Shown in pieces: positions 15,646 through 22,817 of a stretch of 29,253 nucleotides of DNA. The stretch comes from JAJXWB01 sp036796555. GTDB lineage: Bacteria; Pseudomonadota; Alphaproteobacteria; Rhizobiales; Beijerinckiaceae. The DNA lies in NCBI GenBank assembly GCA_036796555.1, contig DAIRCS010000033.1, positions 1 to 29,253 on the forward strand, written 5' to 3'. Positions within the stretch are counted from its first letter, which is position 1, and every line of letters starts with the position of its first letter. The notes beneath the pieces are model-generated. The model was not told the origin of the DNA, made no database searches, and worked only from the letters and a program-made list of their open reading frames with translations. The translations under genes were made by a program, and so were the position numbers.

Positions 15646-17361
15646 TCAGACCAGCGCGGCCTCGCTTTTTTCCGCCGCGCGCGACAGGCGCCGGCGCGCC
15701 GCGTCGACGTCCGGCGCCATCGTCACGATATGCCGGTCGAGGCCGTTCTGCAGCAGCGTGCGCAGCACCGGACGCTGCACGCCGGCCACCGCCACGCGCA
15801 CCCCGCGCTTCTGCGCCTTGCCGAAGAAGGCGATCAGCGCATGCGCCGCCGTCTCGTCGATGAAGGGCACACGCCCGAGATCGAGCACGAAGCCGCGCGG
15901 CTTCTCGCCGATCCGGTCGAGCACGGAGGACACGAAACCGGCCGCGCCGAAGAACAGCGGCCCGCGCATCGAGAGGACGGCGATGCCGCGCGCGTCGAAA
16001 TCATGCGCGCCGTCCGATCCGCCGACGACATCGGGAATGTCGTCGTCGATCAGCCGCGTATGCGTCGCCGCCTCCACCACGCCCGCCATGCGGTGCATGA
16101 ACAGCAGCGAGCCGAGCGTCACGCCGACGGCGATCGCCTCGGCCACATCGCGGAAGACGGTGAGCCCGACCGTCGCCAGAAAAATGCCCGCCTCCGCCGG
16201 ATCGCGCCGGAAGATCGCGCGGATTTCCTCCTTCTCGATCATGTTCCAGGAGACGATGACGAGAACGGCGGCGAGCGCGGCGAGCGGCACATAGGCGACG
16301 AGCGGGCCCGCGACCAGCATGAACAGCAGCACGAACAAGGCGTGCAGCATACCCGCGACCGGACCATGCGCATGGGCGCGCACGTTGGTCGCGGTGCGCG
16401 CGATCGTGCCGGTGGCGCACAGCCCGCCAAACAACGCCGAGGCGATATTGGCGTAGCCCTGGGCCACCAGTTCGCAATTGGAGCGATGCCGCCGCCCCGT
16501 CATGCCGTCGGCGACCGCGGCCGACAGCAGCGATTCGATGCCGCCGAGCAGCGCCATGGCGAAGGCGGCGGGCGCGACGTCCACGATCTTGTCGAGGGAC
16601 AGCGCCGGCAGATGCGGCATGGGCGGCGCGCTCGGCAGCGCGCCGAAGCGCATGCCGATCGTCTCGACCGGAAGCTTCAGGACGTAAGCCGCGATCGACA
16701 CCGTCGCGACGGCGACCAGCAGGCCGGGAAAGCGCGGATTCCAGAATTGCAGCGACAGGATCGCGCAGAGCGTGGCGGCCGCCACGCCGAGCGCGGCGGG
16801 GTTGAAACTCGCATGCGCCGCCCACAGGGCCTCGACCTTCGGCACGAAGGCGGCCGGCTCCCGCGCGATCGACAGGCCGAACACGTCGCGCATCTGGCTC
16901 GCCATGATGATGACGGCGATGCCGGCGGTGAAGGCGACGAGCACGCTGTGCGGAATGTAGCGGATCAGCGAGCCGAGCCGGAGATAGCCGAGCCCGAGCA
17001 GCAGCAGCCCCGCCATGATAGTGGCGACGAGAAATCCGTCGTAGCCGTAGGTCTCGATCGTCTTGGCGACCAGCACGATGAAGGCGCCGGCCGGCCCGCC
17101 GATCTGGAAGCGGCTGCCGCCGAGCGCCGAGATGAGAAAGCCGCCGACGATGGCGGTCGTCAGGCCCGCGGCGGGACTCGCGCCAGAGGCGATGGCGATG
17201 GCCATGGACAGCGGGATGGCGACGACCGCGACCGTCAGCCCCGCCAGCGCGTCCTGCTGCAGATTTGCGAATGTGTAGCCCTCACGCAGGACCGTGAGCA
17301 GTTTGGGCGCGAACAGCTCCCGGAATTGCGGCGCCGCCGGCGCGCCTGCAGCGCCCGTCAT
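15646..17361 (-). CDS. SulP family anion transporter with STAS domain
   Basis: 571 residues from ATG at 17361, preceded by GAGGACGG. The transmembrane part opens with LQQDALAGLTVAVVAIPLSMAIAIASGASPAAGLTTAIVGG, a canonical SulP signature; GRRHRSNCELVAQGYANIASALFGGLCATGTIARTATNVR is the conserved central motif. Ten to fourteen membrane helices occupy residues 40-430. The C-terminal STAS domain (about 450-560) has FVLDLGRVPFIDETAAHALIAFF. SulP proteins carry sulfate, bicarbonate or dicarboxylates, often with sodium or proton. No carbonic anhydrase or sulfur gene flanks it, so substrate is open. The gene is alone on its transcript. Confidence 0.93.
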   Translation of the reverse strand: MTGAAGAPAAPQFRELFAPKLLTVLREGYTFANLQQDALAGLTVAVVAIPLSMAIAIASGASPAAGLTTAIVGGFLISALGGSRFQIGGPAGAFIVLVAKTIETYGYDGFLVATIMAGLLLLGLGYLRLGSLIRYIPHSVLVAFTAGIAVIIMASQMRDVFGLSIAREPAAFVPKVEALWAAHASFNPAALGVAAATLCAILSLQFWNPRFPGLLVAVATVSIAAYVLKLPVETIGMRFGALPSAPPMPHLPALSLDKIVDVAPAAFAMALLGGIESLLSAAVADGMTGRRHRSNCELVAQGYANIASALFGGLCATGTIARTATNVRAHAHGPVAGMLHALFVLLFMLVAGPLVAYVPLAALAAVLVIVSWNMIEKEEIRAIFRRDPAEAGIFLATVGLTVFRDVAEAIAVGVTLGSLLFMHRMAGVVEAATHTRLIDDDIPDVVGGSDGAHDFDARGIAVLSMRGPLFFGAAGFVSSVLDRIGEKPRGFVLDLGRVPFIDETAAHALIAFFGKAQKRGVRVAVAGVQRPVLRTLLQNGLDRHIVTMAPDVDAARRRLSRAAEKSEAALV

Positions 17362-17458
17362 TTTTCCGTCCTCGATTCGAATGCGTGTGGTCTTACGCTA
17401 GCACGCGGGGGGACGGTCAACGCAAGCGGCCGACGGCCGCATTTGCTGCGCCGGAAAT

Positions 17459-18001
17459 TCAGCCCGAAAAGCCGCCTGCGTCGAGAAAGGCCCGCTCCTC
17501 CTCCGTCATCGCGCGGCCGAGGATCGGATTGCGATGCGGGAAACGGCCGAATTTCGCGATGATCTCGCGATGGACGACAGCGAACGCCACGCCCTCCTCG
17601 TCGCCCGCCGCCGCGCAAAGCGCCTCGCAGCGCTTTTGCAGGACGATGTCTTCGGCATGCATGAAGGGCAGGTAGAAGAAACGCCGCAGCGGCGGGGCAT
17701 AGGCGCGGTCGAACGCTCGCGCGACCGAACGCTCCGCGAGGCGCACGGCGAGCGCATCGGTCGCGAAGGCGCGCGGCGTGTTGCGGAACATGTTGCGCGG
17801 AAACTGGTCGGTCAGAAGGATCAGCGCCAGCGTCCCTTCGGGCGTCGCGCTCCAATCCGGCAGATCGCCCCGCGCGGCGGTTTCGTGGAGGGCGAGAAAG
17901 CGGGCGCGCGTCAGGGCGTCGAAATCCGGATCGGCCGAGAACCAGCGCTCCGGGCCGGCCGCAAGCCAGAAGTCGATGATGTCGCGGGGCGAGGAGGTCA
18001 T
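17459..18001 (-). CDS. DUF924 family protein
   Basis: 180 residues from ATG at 18001, with GGAGAGG upstream. It shows the DUF924 hallmarks: DIIDFWLAAGPERWF at the N-terminus, LALILLTDQFPRNMFRNTPRAFATD in the centre, and FFYLPFMHAEDIVLQ plus HREIIAKFGRFPHRNPILGR in the C-terminal half. The family is helical (TPR-like) and of unknown function. The neighbours, SulP and radical SAM, give no clear hint. An interspersed repeat lies between this gene and the radical SAM gene upstream. Confidence 0.92.
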   Translation of the reverse strand: MTSSPRDIIDFWLAAGPERWFSADPDFDALTRARFLALHETAARGDLPDWSATPEGTLALILLTDQFPRNMFRNTPRAFATDALAVRLAERSVARAFDRAYAPPLRRFFYLPFMHAEDIVLQKRCEALCAAAGDEEGVAFAVVHREIIAKFGRFPHRNPILGRAMTEEERAFLDAGGFSG

Positions 18002-18020
18002 GCGCAGCCTCTCCGGAAAG

Positions 18021-18159
18021 CCGTCATTGCGAGGAGCGGGAGGCGACGAGGCAAGCCAGCCGCAGGGCCTTCATTCAGATGCGCGGCTGGATCGCCACGT
18101 CGCACAATTCGAAGTCGGACATATCCGGCTGCGCAAGGACTGCGCCTCGCGATGACGGG
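18021..18159. repeat. Interspersed repeat, GTCATTGCGAGGAG type
   Basis: CCGTCATTGCGAGGAGCG at the left and CTCGCGATGACGGG at the right are inverted ends; the inside contains GCAAGCCAGCCGCAGGGCC. The same left end occurs at 878-892. It fills the gap between the DUF924 gene and the radical SAM stop. Confidence 0.7.
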
Positions 18160-18163
18160 GGAA

Positions 18164-19444
18164 CTATTCAGCCGCCAGCCCGATCGGATGCTTCTCGGCG
18201 TCGAGCCAGCCGGCCGGCGCATAGGCCGCCATATTGCCGAGATTGGCGATCGGCAGGTGCAGTTCCGGCGCGTGGAGGATTTCCAGGAATTCCGCGTGAT
18301 CAGGATGGTGCGGGTCGCCGATGAAGGCTTCCTCGTATTCGCCTTTGCTGAAGACGTCGCGCTGCCGATACATGTTGAACATGACGCTGTCGGCGCCGAA
18401 ATCCTGCCCCATGCGCACGAAGGCCGGCATTTCGCGGTAATTGGCATTCTGCACCACCATCGAGAACATGAGGTGCTGGATTTCGCCTTCCTCGCGCTTG
18501 GTCTTGATGAAGGCGAGGTTCTTGAGCAGCCGCGCGAAATTGCCGGGCCGGCGCACGTTGGCGTAGGTGTCGGCCTCGGCCGCGTCGATGGAAATCTGCA
18601 CCGCGCCGACATGGCCGGACAGGTTCAGGTCGCGCCAGGCGCGCTCGTCGAACAACTGGCCGTTGGTGTGCAGGTGGATCTTGAGGTCCCTGTAATCCTC
18701 GCTCGCTGTCAGCCGCTTGATGAGATTGCGGAAATGGTTGGAGCCAAAGGCGTCGCCGGAGCCGGTGATGATGACCTCGCCGGCGTCCTTCAGCATCGGC
18801 AGCAGCGATTTCTCGGTCAGGTCGTCGAGCTTGGCCTGCCGCGCCTTGTTGGCGACATAGATGCCCGACCGGCAGGAGGGGCAGGCCAGATTGCAGGACT
18901 TGTCGTGCGACAGCACGACCTGCAGCGGCGGCGGCGGAACCTCGCGCCCCTTGCGATGATGTTCGATGAATTCGCGCGCCTCGTCCGTGTCGCGCGGCTC
19001 GAGCTGGCGACCGGCGATGAAGGGGCAATTGACGTGGTCGCAATAGGAATACGACCCGTCGATGATCGATTCCCGGATCTTGTTGGCGATATCGCTGTGC
19101 CAGACGTCCTGGTGGTCTTCGTCCAGCCGGCCGATCGGCGTCGGCAGATAGACCGGGCAGCAGGCGAAGACGAGGCCGGTGTGCGTCGTTTCCATCGTGT
19201 TGAAGGGACGACGGCAGAAATGCGTCTTGAGATAGGCCTGCGCCGCCTCGTCCTGCGCCTGCGACTGGGCGTAGGCGCGCCGCTGGCGCAGCTTGAGGAT
19301 CAGGTTGTTGTTGACGAAGGCGGCGACGGCGTCCGCCCGGTCCCGCCCGATGAAGTCGAGCACGGCCGGGCTCGCCGCCCATTGCAGCAGCCGGCGCGGC
19401 GAAAGCGCGCCCGATTGCTTGCCGGTGTCCTTGCTGGTCGCCAT
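18164..19444 (-). CDS. Radical SAM protein with N-terminal SPASM-like cysteine region
   Basis: 426 residues from ATG at 19444. The radical SAM cluster motif is Cys184-x3-Cys188-x2-Cys191 (SHDKSCNLACPSC), followed by the core fold with VIITGSGDAFGSNHF and LKIHLHTNGQLF. Before it, residues 77-140 hold Cys77, Cys95, Cys96, Cys135 and Cys140 around GLVFACCPVYLPTPIGRL..DVWHSDIANKIRESI, which looks like a SPASM auxiliary-cluster segment placed ahead of, not after, the radical SAM domain. Such proteins use SAM-derived radicals to modify a peptide, sugar or small molecule; the substrate here is unknown. No precursor peptide or glycosyltransferase is adjacent. A candidate promoter lies at 19532-19560. 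Confidence 0.85.
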   Translation of the reverse strand: MATSKDTGKQSGALSPRRLLQWAASPAVLDFIGRDRADAVAAFVNNNLILKLRQRRAYAQSQAQDEAAQAYLKTHFCRRPFNTMETTHTGLVFACCPVYLPTPIGRLDEDHQDVWHSDIANKIRESIIDGSYSYCDHVNCPFIAGRQLEPRDTDEAREFIEHHRKGREVPPPPLQVVLSHDKSCNLACPSCRSGIYVANKARQAKLDDLTEKSLLPMLKDAGEVIITGSGDAFGSNHFRNLIKRLTASEDYRDLKIHLHTNGQLFDERAWRDLNLSGHVGAVQISIDAAEADTYANVRRPGNFARLLKNLAFIKTKREEGEIQHLMFSMVVQNANYREMPAFVRMGQDFGADSVMFNMYRQRDVFSKGEYEEAFIGDPHHPDHAEFLEILHAPELHLPIANLGNMAAYAPAGWLDAEKHPIGLAAE

Positions 19445-19531
19445 TTGCGCCGGTAATCTCTTTGCACGCGCCGCAGACGCGGAAATGCGCAGCCCTCCCA
19501 CGCGCGCAGCGAGGCTGGCCAGTTTCCGGGC

Positions 19532-19560
19532 AAGATATAGATCGGGCGCCCGGATTGCAA
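19532..19560 (-). promoter_or_regulatory. Candidate promoter of the radical SAM gene
   Basis: On the minus strand TTGCAA (19555-19560) is followed after exactly 17 bp by TATCTT (19532-19537), each 4 of 6 to the sigma-70 consensus. It lies in a 199-bp divergent gap, 88 bases before the ATG at 19444. Confidence 0.35.
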
Positions 19561-19643
19561 AGGCGACCGGCCGCCGCCCGTGACAAAGCGGCCCTCCCGC
19601 CCCACATTGGCCTCATCCCGAATCGCCTGAGGAAAAGCCCGAA

Positions 19644-22040
19644 TTGCCGCACGCCCCGCAGCCGGACGACACTTGGCCGCACGAAGACGCGCCCGCCCCC
19701 GGTGGCGTCCGCGAGCGCGCCCTGGCGACCCGCGCCGCGCCCTGGCTGGCGACGCTCAACCCCGAGCAGCGGGCGGCGGTGGAATCCATCGACGGCGCGG
19801 TTCTGGTGCTGGCCGGCGCCGGCACCGGCAAGACGCGCGTGCTGACCACCCGGATCGCCCATATTCTGGCGCTCGGCAAGGCGCGGCCATCCCAGATTCT
19901 CGCCGTCACCTTCACCAACAAGGCCGCGCGCGAGATGAAGGAGCGGGTGGCCGCGCTCGCCGGCCCCGTGGCCGAGGGCATGCCCTGGCTCGGCACGTTC
20001 CACGCCATCTCGACCAAAATCCTGCGCCGCCACGCCGAGCTTGTCGGCCTCAAGTCGAATTTCACCATCCTCGACACCGACGACCAGATCCGGCTGCTGA
20101 AGCAGATCATCCAGGCCGAGAACATCGACGACAAGCGCTGGCCCGCGCGCACGCTGGCCTGGCAGATCGACGCCTGGAAAAATCGGGGGCTCACGCCCGA
20201 CAAGGTTCCCGCCGGCGAGGCCGAGAGCTTCGCCAACGGCAAGGGCGCGAAGCTCTATGCGCTCTATCAGGAGCGGATGAAGGTTCTGAACGCCGCCGAT
20301 TTCGGCGACCTGCTGCTGGAAACGCTGCGGCTGTTCCGCGAAAACCCGGATGTCCTGCGCAACTGGCAGGAACGCTTCAAATACATTCTGGTCGACGAAT
20401 ATCAGGACACCAACACGGTCCAGTATCTCTGGCTGCGCCTGATCGCGCAGGGCCGCGACAACGTCTGCTGTGTCGGCGACGACGACCAGTCGATCTACGG
20501 CTGGCGCGGCGCCGACGTCGACAACATCCTGCGCTTCGAGAAGGATTTTCCCGGCGCCAAGGTCATTCGCCTCGAACGCAATTACCGGTCGACCGGCCAT
20601 ATTCTCGCCGCCGCCGCCGGCCTGATCGCGCACAACAAGGACCGGCTCGGCAAGACGCTGTTCACCGACGGCGACGACGGCGAGAAGCCAACGGTCTGCG
20701 GCGTGTGGGATTCCGAGGAGGAAGCCCGCGCCATCGGCGAGGATATCGAGCAGATCCAGCGCAAGGGCCATCGCCTCGACGAGATCGCCATTCTCGTGCG
20801 CGCCTCTTTCCAGATGCGCGAATTCGAGGAGCGCTTCATCACGCTCGGCCTGCCCTATCGCGTCATCGGCGGCCCACGCTTCTACGAGCGCGCCGAAATC
20901 CGGGACGCGCTCGCCTATCTGCGCTGCGTCGCGCAGCCCGCCGACGATCTCGCCTTCGAGCGCATCGTCAATACGCCCAAGCGCGGCCTCGGCGACGCGA
21001 CGCTGCAATTGCTGCACGACCATGCGCGCGCCGCCGGCGTCCCGCTGATGCGCGCCGCCGCCATGATGGTCGAGACGGAGGAGCTGAAGCCGAAGCCGCG
21101 CACGGCGTTGCGCAATCTCATGATGGATTTTTCGCGCTGGGCCTCGCTGATCGACCAGAAGCCGCACAACGAGCTGGCCGAGACGATCCTCGAGGAATCC
21201 GGCTATGTCGACATGTGGCGCGCCGATCGCACCGCGGAAGCCGCCGGCCGCCTCGAAAACCTGAAGGAATTCGTGCGCGGCATGGAGGAATTCCCCGACC
21301 TCGCCGCCTTCCTCGAACACATTTCGCTGGTGATGGAAAAGGACGAGGCGGCCGAAGGCGAACGCGTCTCGATCATGACGCTGCACGGCGCCAAGGGCCT
21401 CGAATTCGAGACCGTCTATCTGCCGGGCTGGGAGGAAGGGCTGTTTCCGCACCAGCGCTCGCTCGACGAGAGCGGCCGCGCGGGCCTCGAGGAAGAACGC
21501 CGCCTCGCCTATGTCGGCATCACCCGCGCCAAGCGCCGCGCGAAACTCTATTTCGCCACCAACCGCCGCATCCACGGCCTGTGGCAATCCACCATTCCCT
21601 CGCGCTTCCTCGACGATCTGCCAAACAAGCATGTCGACGTCATCGAGGCGCCGAGCGCCTCGCAATACGGCGGCTACGCGCTGTCGCGCTTCGAGAACAT
21701 GGATACGTATGGCTCGACCTATTCGACGCCAGGCTGGAAGCGCGCGCAAAGCAGGGCGAACGACGCCAAGAGCGGCGGGGGCGGTTTCGGCGAGCGCGCG
21801 CAATCCCCGTTCGCCTCCGGCCGCGCTCAGACACAGGCCGCGCGGCGCGGGCCACTGACGATCGAAGGCGAACTCGTCGCGAAGTCGTCGGCAAGCTCAT
21901 CCTTCGGCCGCGGCGACCGGGTGTTTCATATCAAGTTCGGCCCGGGCTCGATCTTCGCGGTCGACGGCAACAAGCTGACGGTCGATTTCGACAAGGCCGG
22001 GCGGAAGATGGTGCTGGAGAGCTTTGTGCAGCGGGGGTGA
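19644..22040 (+). CDS. uvrD: UvrD/PcrA-type ATP-dependent DNA helicase
   Basis: 798 residues, starting with TTG 19644 after GAGGAA. Superfamily 1A motifs are all present: Q-motif LNPEQRAAVES, Walker A GAGTGKT (58-64), motif Ia TFTNKAAREMKER, Walker B VDEYQDTN (from 250), motif III GDDDQSIYGWRGAD, motif IV LERNYRS, motif V TLHGAKGLEFETVYLPG and motif VI EERRLAYVGITRAKRR. The C-terminal RVFHIKFGPGSIFAVDGNKLTVDFDKAG is the Tudor-like domain that contacts RNA polymerase in PcrA. It unwinds DNA 3' to 5' in nucleotide excision and mismatch repair. The N-terminal 35 residues before the Q-motif are Pro/Ala-rich. The start is the least certain part. Confidence 0.95.
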   Translation: MPHAPQPDDTWPHEDAPAPGGVRERALATRAAPWLATLNPEQRAAVESIDGAVLVLAGAGTGKTRVLTTRIAHILALGKARPSQILAVTFTNKAAREMKERVAALAGPVAEGMPWLGTFHAISTKILRRHAELVGLKSNFTILDTDDQIRLLKQIIQAENIDDKRWPARTLAWQIDAWKNRGLTPDKVPAGEAESFANGKGAKLYALYQERMKVLNAADFGDLLLETLRLFRENPDVLRNWQERFKYILVDEYQDTNTVQYLWLRLIAQGRDNVCCVGDDDQSIYGWRGADVDNILRFEKDFPGAKVIRLERNYRSTGHILAAAAGLIAHNKDRLGKTLFTDGDDGEKPTVCGVWDSEEEARAIGEDIEQIQRKGHRLDEIAILVRASFQMREFEERFITLGLPYRVIGGPRFYERAEIRDALAYLRCVAQPADDLAFERIVNTPKRGLGDATLQLLHDHARAAGVPLMRAAAMMVETEELKPKPRTALRNLMMDFSRWASLIDQKPHNELAETILEESGYVDMWRADRTAEAAGRLENLKEFVRGMEEFPDLAAFLEHISLVMEKDEAAEGERVSIMTLHGAKGLEFETVYLPGWEEGLFPHQRSLDESGRAGLEEERRLAYVGITRAKRRAKLYFATNRRIHGLWQSTIPSRFLDDLPNKHVDVIEAPSASQYGGYALSRFENMDTYGSTYSTPGWKRAQSRANDAKSGGGGFGERAQSPFASGRAQTQAARRGPLTIEGELVAKSSASSSFGRGDRVFHIKFGPGSIFAVDGNKLTVDFDKAGRKMVLESFVQRG

Positions 22041-22210
22041 CCTGCGCTTTCTTGTGGAAAAGCACCTGACGAAAAATCAGATGCTCCGGAAAGGCAAAGC
22101 AACGACTTATCCGCAGCCGCCAGGTCGCACGGGGGTCGCATGAGTTCATTGGCGTCTTGATCTGGCGAGCCCCAACGCTTCAACTAGAGCAAGCACCCTG
22201 AGGCTCGGAT
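22041..22210. other. Intergenic gap uvrD-hicA
   Basis: Contains a moderately AT-richer stretch (22060-22110) with a short CTGA...TCAG hairpin near 22067-22081. It may be a fragment of an interspersed repeat. No gene, strong terminator or clear promoter is seen. GAGG at 22200-22203 is the hicA ribosome site. Confidence 0.4.
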
Positions 22211-22405
22211 ATGCTCACCAACAGCCGCGACATCATCCGCCGCCTCGAACGCGAGGGCTGGCGGCTTGTCCGTGTCAACGGCTCGCATCATCACTTCTTC
22301 CGGGAAGGCGGAAAAACCATCGTTACGGTTCCGCATCCCAAGCGCGATATCGCCCCGGGCACGGTGCGCAGCATCTATAAACAGGCGGGATGGAAGAAAG
22401 ATTGA
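22211..22405 (+). CDS. hicA: HicA-type mRNA interferase toxin
   Basis: 64 residues, the usual HicA size. The fold is a small double-stranded-RNA-binding-like domain: NSRDIIRRLEREGWRLVRVNGSHHHF then IVTVPHPKRDIAPGTVRSIYKQAGW. His26 in GSHHH is the catalytic position in this family, which cleaves mRNA. The C-terminal APGTVRSIYKQAG is a strong family marker. GAGG precedes ATG 22211. It is followed directly, stop to stop, by hicB on the other strand, which is unusual because hicA and hicB normally share one operon. With no shared transcript, translation coupling of toxin and antitoxin is not possible here. Confidence 0.92.
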   Translation: MLTNSRDIIRRLEREGWRLVRVNGSHHHFFREGGKTIVTVPHPKRDIAPGTVRSIYKQAGWKKD

Positions 22406-22702
22406 TCAGGCCGCGCGTTTCAATGCGTCCGGCCTCGGCGGATCGATCGCAATCACGATCACCGCATCAGAAAATTGGTCGGCCCATTCCGGGTCGGTCT
22501 TGATATCGGACAGATCGCGCGTCGGCGGCAACGGCAGCCGTTCATCGATCATGCTTTCGGTCCAGCCTTCCAAGGCTTCCTTGGCCATCACGAAAAGATC
22601 GTCGATATCGTCAGCTGCCGAAAAGCAGCCCGGCGCATCCGGAAAGGTCATTCCGTAGGCGCTGTCGGGATCCTTGTGCACAATGACGATGTAAGGCTTC
22701 AT
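22406..22702 (-). CDS. hicB: HicB-type antitoxin, short form without DNA-binding domain
   Basis: 98 residues from ATG at 22702 (MKPYIVIVHKDPDS); ATG at 22726 would add eight residues but overlaps a perfect -10 box. It has the HicB partial RNase-H-like fold: SAYGMTFPDAPGCFSAADDIDDLFVMAKEALEGW and LPLPPTRDL. After DAVIVIAIDPPRPDALKRAA the protein stops; no helix-turn-helix or ribbon-helix-helix domain follows, whereas many HicB proteins carry one to repress their operon. It should still bind and block HicA. It is transcribed toward hicA, and the two stop codons abut at 22405/22406. Start and length fit a functional antitoxin fold. Confidence 0.88.
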   Translation of the reverse strand: MKPYIVIVHKDPDSAYGMTFPDAPGCFSAADDIDDLFVMAKEALEGWTESMIDERLPLPPTRDLSDIKTDPEWADQFSDAVIVIAIDPPRPDALKRAA

Positions 22703-22724
22703 GGGCGATCTCGCGCGTTGGTCC

Positions 22725-22730
22725 ATTATA
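22725..22730 (-). promoter_or_regulatory. Candidate -10 box (TATAAT) for hicB
   Basis: On the minus strand TATAAT is a perfect -10 hexamer, 22 bases upstream of the hicB ATG. The -35 is weak (GTGATT about 17 bp upstream, 3 of 6). It gives hicB its own promoter, separate from hicA. Confidence 0.45.
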
Positions 22731-22817
22731 CCCCTTCCGCGCCGAAAATCACCCATCTCGACTCCGCCGCCCCCGCCCCGCTACCATTCGCGCACAAGCG
22801 CTGAGGGAGCGAAGCAA

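Noticed and set aside
18164..19643. RiPP (modified peptide) cluster around the radical SAM gene
   Set aside because: No precursor-like short peptide, leader-binding protein or peptidase could be seen in the adjoining 199-bp gap or neighbouring genes.
18300..21803. Very long minus-strand open frame opposite uvrD
   Set aside because: It lies antisense to a complete helicase with all motifs; its protein has low-complexity Ala/Arg/Asp composition typical of high-GC shadow frames.
22041..22760. Genomic island boundaries around hicA/hicB
   Set aside because: No integrase, tRNA or clear direct repeats flank the pair; only a possible repeat fragment in the upstream gap.
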